Source of the DNA: Methanobacteriota archaeon
Lineage (GTDB): Archaea > Thermoplasmatota > DTKX01 > GCA-020343715
Direction: 5' to 3'
NCBI GenBank assembly: GCA_030597775.1
Contig: JAUVRF010000007.1
Span: 1-17,189, forward strand
DNA: 17,189 nt
The notes beneath the pieces are model-generated. The model saw nothing but the letters and a program-made list of their open reading frames with translations, ran no database searches and had not been told where the DNA came from. This document shows positions 14,577 to 17,189 of this stretch, piece after piece. A program made the translations under genes and the position numbers. Each line of letters begins with the position of its first letter. Within the stretch, counting starts at the first letter, position 1.

Positions 14577-15455
14577 ATGATCCCGGATTCGCTCATCGAG
14601 GACGTGGTGGTGCAGATGCTTCGCAACGCGGTCACAAAGCTGCCCCACGACGTGGAGGACGCGTTGGTGCGCGCCCACGCGACGGAGACAGACGAGGTCC
14701 CCAGGACCCAGCTCAAGACCATTCTGGACAACATCGCCATGGCCGAGGACGCCGTGACGCCCATCTGCCAGGACACTGGCGTTCAGATCTTCTTCGTGAA
14801 GCAGGGTGCCGTGGAGACGGGTGACCTTGTGGAGGCCATCGGCCGTGGTGTGGCCCGGGCAACGGGGGAGGTCCCGCTGCGTCCCAACACGGTGCATCCC
14901 ATAACCCGGGCCAACCACAAGGACAACAGGGGCGTGCGCATGCCCTACATCAACATCGAGCCCACGGCCGAGCCCTACCTGGAGATGACGGTCATGCCCA
15001 AGGGAGCGGGGTCGGAGAACATGAGCCAGATGGCCATGCTCACACCTTCCCAGGGCATCAAGGGCATCAAGCAGTTCGCCCTGGACACCCTGGTCAGGGC
15101 GGGAGGCAAGCCCTGCCCGCCCATCATCATCGGCATGGGCATAGGCGGCTCGGCGGACATCTCGATCCACATAGCCAAGGAGGCCCTGCTGAGACCCCTG
15201 GGCGAGCATCACCCGGACCCGGACATCGCGGCCCTGGAGAAGGAACTGTACGAGGCCCTCAACGAGATCGGCATAGGGCCCATGGGCCTGGGTGGCAGGA
15301 CCACCCTGCTGGGCCTTGCCATCGAGTATGCCCACTGCCACACCGCCTCGCTGCCGGTGGCCATCAACATCCAGTGCTGGGCCGCCCGCAGGTGCACCGC
15401 CCGCATCCACCCCGACGGCAGGGTCGAGTACCCCACCCATCCGGGAGGTGCGTGA
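14577..15455 (+). CDS. Class I fumarate hydratase, alpha subunit (4Fe-4S), or tartrate dehydratase alpha
   Basis: A 292-residue subunit of the heteromeric iron-sulfur hydratase that converts fumarate and water to L-malate. Motifs include P-I-C64-Q-D-T-G, R-P-N-T-V-H-P near 102-108, G-S-E-N near 145-148, G-G-K-P-C180-P-P-I-I-I-G-x-G-I-G-G, and near the end H-C254-H-T-A-S-L-P-V-A-I-N-I-Q-C267-W-A-A-R. C64 and C180 are probable cluster ligands; the third is C254 or C267, which I cannot decide. GGAGGT lies just upstream of the ATG. The beta subunit begins 1 nt after the stop. The split two-gene form is usual in archaea. L-tartrate dehydratase is the main alternative. Confidence 0.93.
   Translation: MIPDSLIEDVVVQMLRNAVTKLPHDVEDALVRAHATETDEVPRTQLKTILDNIAMAEDAVTPICQDTGVQIFFVKQGAVETGDLVEAIGRGVARATGEVPLRPNTVHPITRANHKDNRGVRMPYINIEPTAEPYLEMTVMPKGAGSENMSQMAMLTPSQGIKGIKQFALDTLVRAGGKPCPPIIIGMGIGGSADISIHIAKEALLRPLGEHHPDPDIAALEKELYEALNEIGIGPMGLGGRTTLLGLAIEYAHCHTASLPVAINIQCWAARRCTARIHPDGRVEYPTHPGGA
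15444..15450 (+). promoter_or_regulatory. Shine-Dalgarno site of the fumarase beta gene
   Basis: GGAGGTG lies within the end of the alpha gene and 6 nt before the ATG at 15457. It fixes that start; the same frame is open further upstream only as a shadow of the alpha gene. Confidence 0.6.
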
Positions 15456-15456
15456 G

Positions 15457-16062
15457 ATGGCCGAGCATCACCTCACGCTGCCCCTGGACGAGGCCACGGT
15501 GCGCGGCCTGGGCCTGGGGGACACCGTGTATTTCAATGGGACCTTCGTGACCGCCCGTGACGAGGCCCACATCCATGCCCTGGAGAAGGCCGAGAAGGGG
15601 GAGCCACTCCCCTTCGACCTCGACGGTGCCGCGGTCTTCCACTGCGGCCCAATTATGCGGGACCTGGGGGACGGACGCTGGGAGATCGTGGCCGCGGGAC
15701 CCACCACCAGCAGCCGTATGAACAACCTGGAGCCCAAGTTCCTGAGGACGTTCAACGTCCGCGCCATCATCGGCAAGGGGGGCATGTCACGCCCCACCGT
15801 GGACGCCATGCAGGAGATGGGCGCGGTCTACCTGGCCATCACCGGGGGCGCTGCTGTGGTGGCGGCCAGGGGCGTGTCCGAGGTCAAGGGAGTCCACTGG
15901 CTGGAAATGGGTATGCCCGAGGCCATGTGGGTGCTGGAGGGTGACGACTTCGGCCCCATGACGGTGGCCATAGACGCCCACGGCAACTCGCTGTTCGAGG
16001 CGATCGACGCCGAAGTGGAACGGAACGTTCCCTCGATAAGGCAGAGGCTGGGTCTCGACTAG
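15457..16062 (+). CDS. Class I fumarate hydratase, beta subunit, or tartrate dehydratase beta
   Basis: A 201-residue subunit that completes the active site with the alpha chain. Family motifs are G-D-x-V-Y-F-N-G near 21-28, A-R-D-E-A-H at 33-38, F-H-C-G-P near 61-65, A-A-G-P-T-T-S-S-R-M-N at 79-89, the I-I-G-K-G-G-M loop at 104-110, and A-V-Y-L-A-I-T-G-G-A-A near 123-133. Spacing to the alpha gene is 1 nt, so they are one operon and probably translationally coupled. In an archaeon it would serve the TCA cycle, oxidative or reductive. Confidence 0.93.
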   Translation: MAEHHLTLPLDEATVRGLGLGDTVYFNGTFVTARDEAHIHALEKAEKGEPLPFDLDGAAVFHCGPIMRDLGDGRWEIVAAGPTTSSRMNNLEPKFLRTFNVRAIIGKGGMSRPTVDAMQEMGAVYLAITGGAAVVAARGVSEVKGVHWLEMGMPEAMWVLEGDDFGPMTVAIDAHGNSLFEAIDAEVERNVPSIRQRLGLD

Positions 16063-16087
16063 GTCGGCAACGGGGGCGGCGTTAACA

Positions 16088-17189
16088 TCATAAACCGCTC
16101 AAGATCAATGAGAGGGCCTGGGGTCCCTCCACCTGGGTGATGTAGACCATCCTGCCAGTCTCGGCATCGACGGCAACGACGGTGGTGGCCGCGCCCTCCC
16201 AGACGGTCCCCAGCTGCATGATCCAGGAGACCTCGGCGTTGGGGATCGATATTCCCGCCAGGGTATCCAGAAGGTCCATGCCGAAGCCACCAGCGATATC
16301 GAGGCCACCTATGGAGTAGGCGTAATTGGCCTCGGTGAAGTCAACCTCATCGTTGAAACCGGTGTAGGCCTCGTCCGTCACCTGTTTAACGGCCGCCCAG
16401 ATGTCTTCGGAGGATGCCAGGGTGAGCAATTGGTCGCTGATGTCCTCCTCCCGCACGTCCGTCCACCCCCACCAAGCACCACGCTCCGTGTCTATGAAGG
16501 TCTCCACCTCGTCCGCGCGTCCGATCTTGGTGACCACCCTCTTGGTCACGTTGATGTAATACGCGTTGGTGGGTCCCCAATCCTCTCGGGTCTCCCAATC
16601 ACCCGGCTCATCACCGAATGTGAGGTTCCAAGTGTACTCCATCGTCCTCAGAGCGGTCTGGTTGGCGCTGTATTCGGCCCCGGAGATGAAAGGGCTGGGG
16701 TGGGTCCTAATCCATTCATGGAGTCCTGTGGACTCCTCCAGTGCCACGCTGACGGCCTCCATCAACCCGAGATCGAAGCTGGAACTGGAGATGGAGCCGT
16801 CCTGGGGCCCGTACTCCCAGTCACGGAAATCGCCCGTGAGTGCCCTTTCCACGAAGGTCTCCTTGGCCTGGCGATTGATGGGGATCTGAGCCCCGCCCTT
16901 GGTGTAACCGTCCTTGGTAAGCGTCTGGGAGGTGCTAAGGAGAATGTAACCGGTGCTGTTCTCCTCGTCCCATCCCGTGTAGGAGGTGTACACGATCCTC
17001 ACCGGCCGGGGGACTTCGGAGGAGAGCCAGATGAGCTTGTCCAGCGTGGCCCAGCCGAAGAAGTCCAGGGAGATATTGAGCCGGGCGCAATCGTAACCCC
17101 GTACCCTGTCGGAGCTGTCGATGGACCAGTTGTACCACTGCGTGTATGTGTAGTTCCCCTCCCCGAAGATCTCGCCGTACGTGCCGTTA
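16088..17189 (-). CDS. Sequon-rich, probably exported protein, partial (N-terminus off the right edge)
   Basis: The minus-strand frame is open from the right edge to a TGA at 16088 (366 residues visible), so a start at the internal GTG 17002 is not needed. I do not recognise the family. Eight N-X-S/T sequons (NGT, NYT, NWS, NIS, NST, NQT, NLT, NVT) and a Trp/Tyr/Asp-rich beta-type composition point to an exported, possibly N-glycosylated protein. The C-terminal stretch T-T-V-V-A-V-D-A-E-T-G-R-M-V-Y-I resembles the strand pair of PepSY-like domains; this is weak. Only two cysteine-free regions and no membrane helix are visible; a signal peptide or anchor would lie beyond the edge. It is convergent with the fumarase beta gene (25-nt gap). 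Confidence 0.75.
   Translation of the reverse strand, partial: NGTYGEIFGEGNYTYTQWYNWSIDSSDRVRGYDCARLNISLDFFGWATLDKLIWLSSEVPRPVRIVYTSYTGWDEENSTGYILLSTSQTLTKDGYTKGGAQIPINRQAKETFVERALTGDFRDWEYGPQDGSISSSSFDLGLMEAVSVALEESTGLHEWIRTHPSPFISGAEYSANQTALRTMEYTWNLTFGDEPGDWETREDWGPTNAYYINVTKRVVTKIGRADEVETFIDTERGAWWGWTDVREEDISDQLLTLASSEDIWAAVKQVTDEAYTGFNDEVDFTEANYAYSIGGLDIAGGFGMDLLDTLAGISIPNAEVSWIMQLGTVWEGAATTVVAVDAETGRMVYITQVEGPQALSLILSGL

Overview
The window looks like chromosomal DNA of a high-GC archaeon, most likely a Thermoplasmatota-type euryarchaeote. The evidence is an archaeal translation gene string (L44e, S27e, aIF2-alpha, Nop10), a PAC2-family protein, a GPN-loop GTPase, A/T-rich TATA elements about 25-30 nt upstream of several starts, and Shine-Dalgarno sites matching AGGAGGTGAT. 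The lineage call is inference from gene content and style, including large CADG/cadherin-like surface proteins and zinc-ribbon fusions. No rRNA, tRNA, CRISPR array, insertion sequence or integrase was seen. Gene density is high, and no gap between genes exceeds about 170 bp.

Layout. (1) 1-2599, minus strand: a large secreted surface protein with tandem Ig-like/cadherin-like domains, running off the left edge. It is divergent from a membrane-anchored LEA14-like protein (2665-3183), and the two appear to share one near-palindromic TATA element. (2) 3224-3913: an unrecognised acidic protein. (3) 4007-5818: an NfeD plus SPFH/stomatin pair, a classic membrane-microdomain module; full-length NfeD appears to need a CTG start. 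(4) 5923-7272, minus strand: a MscS-family channel and a tiny zinc-ribbon protein. (5) 7439-9659: the translation and ribosome-biogenesis operon L44e-S27e-aIF2-alpha-Nop10-PAC2, with TGATG/TAATG overlaps. (6) 9785-12406: a membrane protein combining three zinc ribbons, two membrane helices and HEAT-like repeats, followed by a GPN-loop GTPase. (7) 12460-14494: a UbiA prenyltransferase with an unusual acidic N-terminus, then a DUF92/VTE6-like membrane protein. (8) 14577-16062: the alpha and beta subunits of a class I (4Fe-4S) fumarase/tartrate dehydratase. (9) 16088-17189, minus strand: a sequon-rich, probably exported protein running off the right edge.

How the parts may work together. Most of the window is housekeeping (translation, TCA-cycle hydratase, isoprenoid chemistry) interleaved with envelope genes. 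The least explained items are the zinc-ribbon/HEAT membrane protein with its alternating A-B repeat architecture, the UbiA + DUF92 pair (a possible prenol-phosphate salvage route, inferred), the acidic 229-residue protein, and the 64-residue zinc ribbon. I did not see a clear undescribed defence or mobile system.
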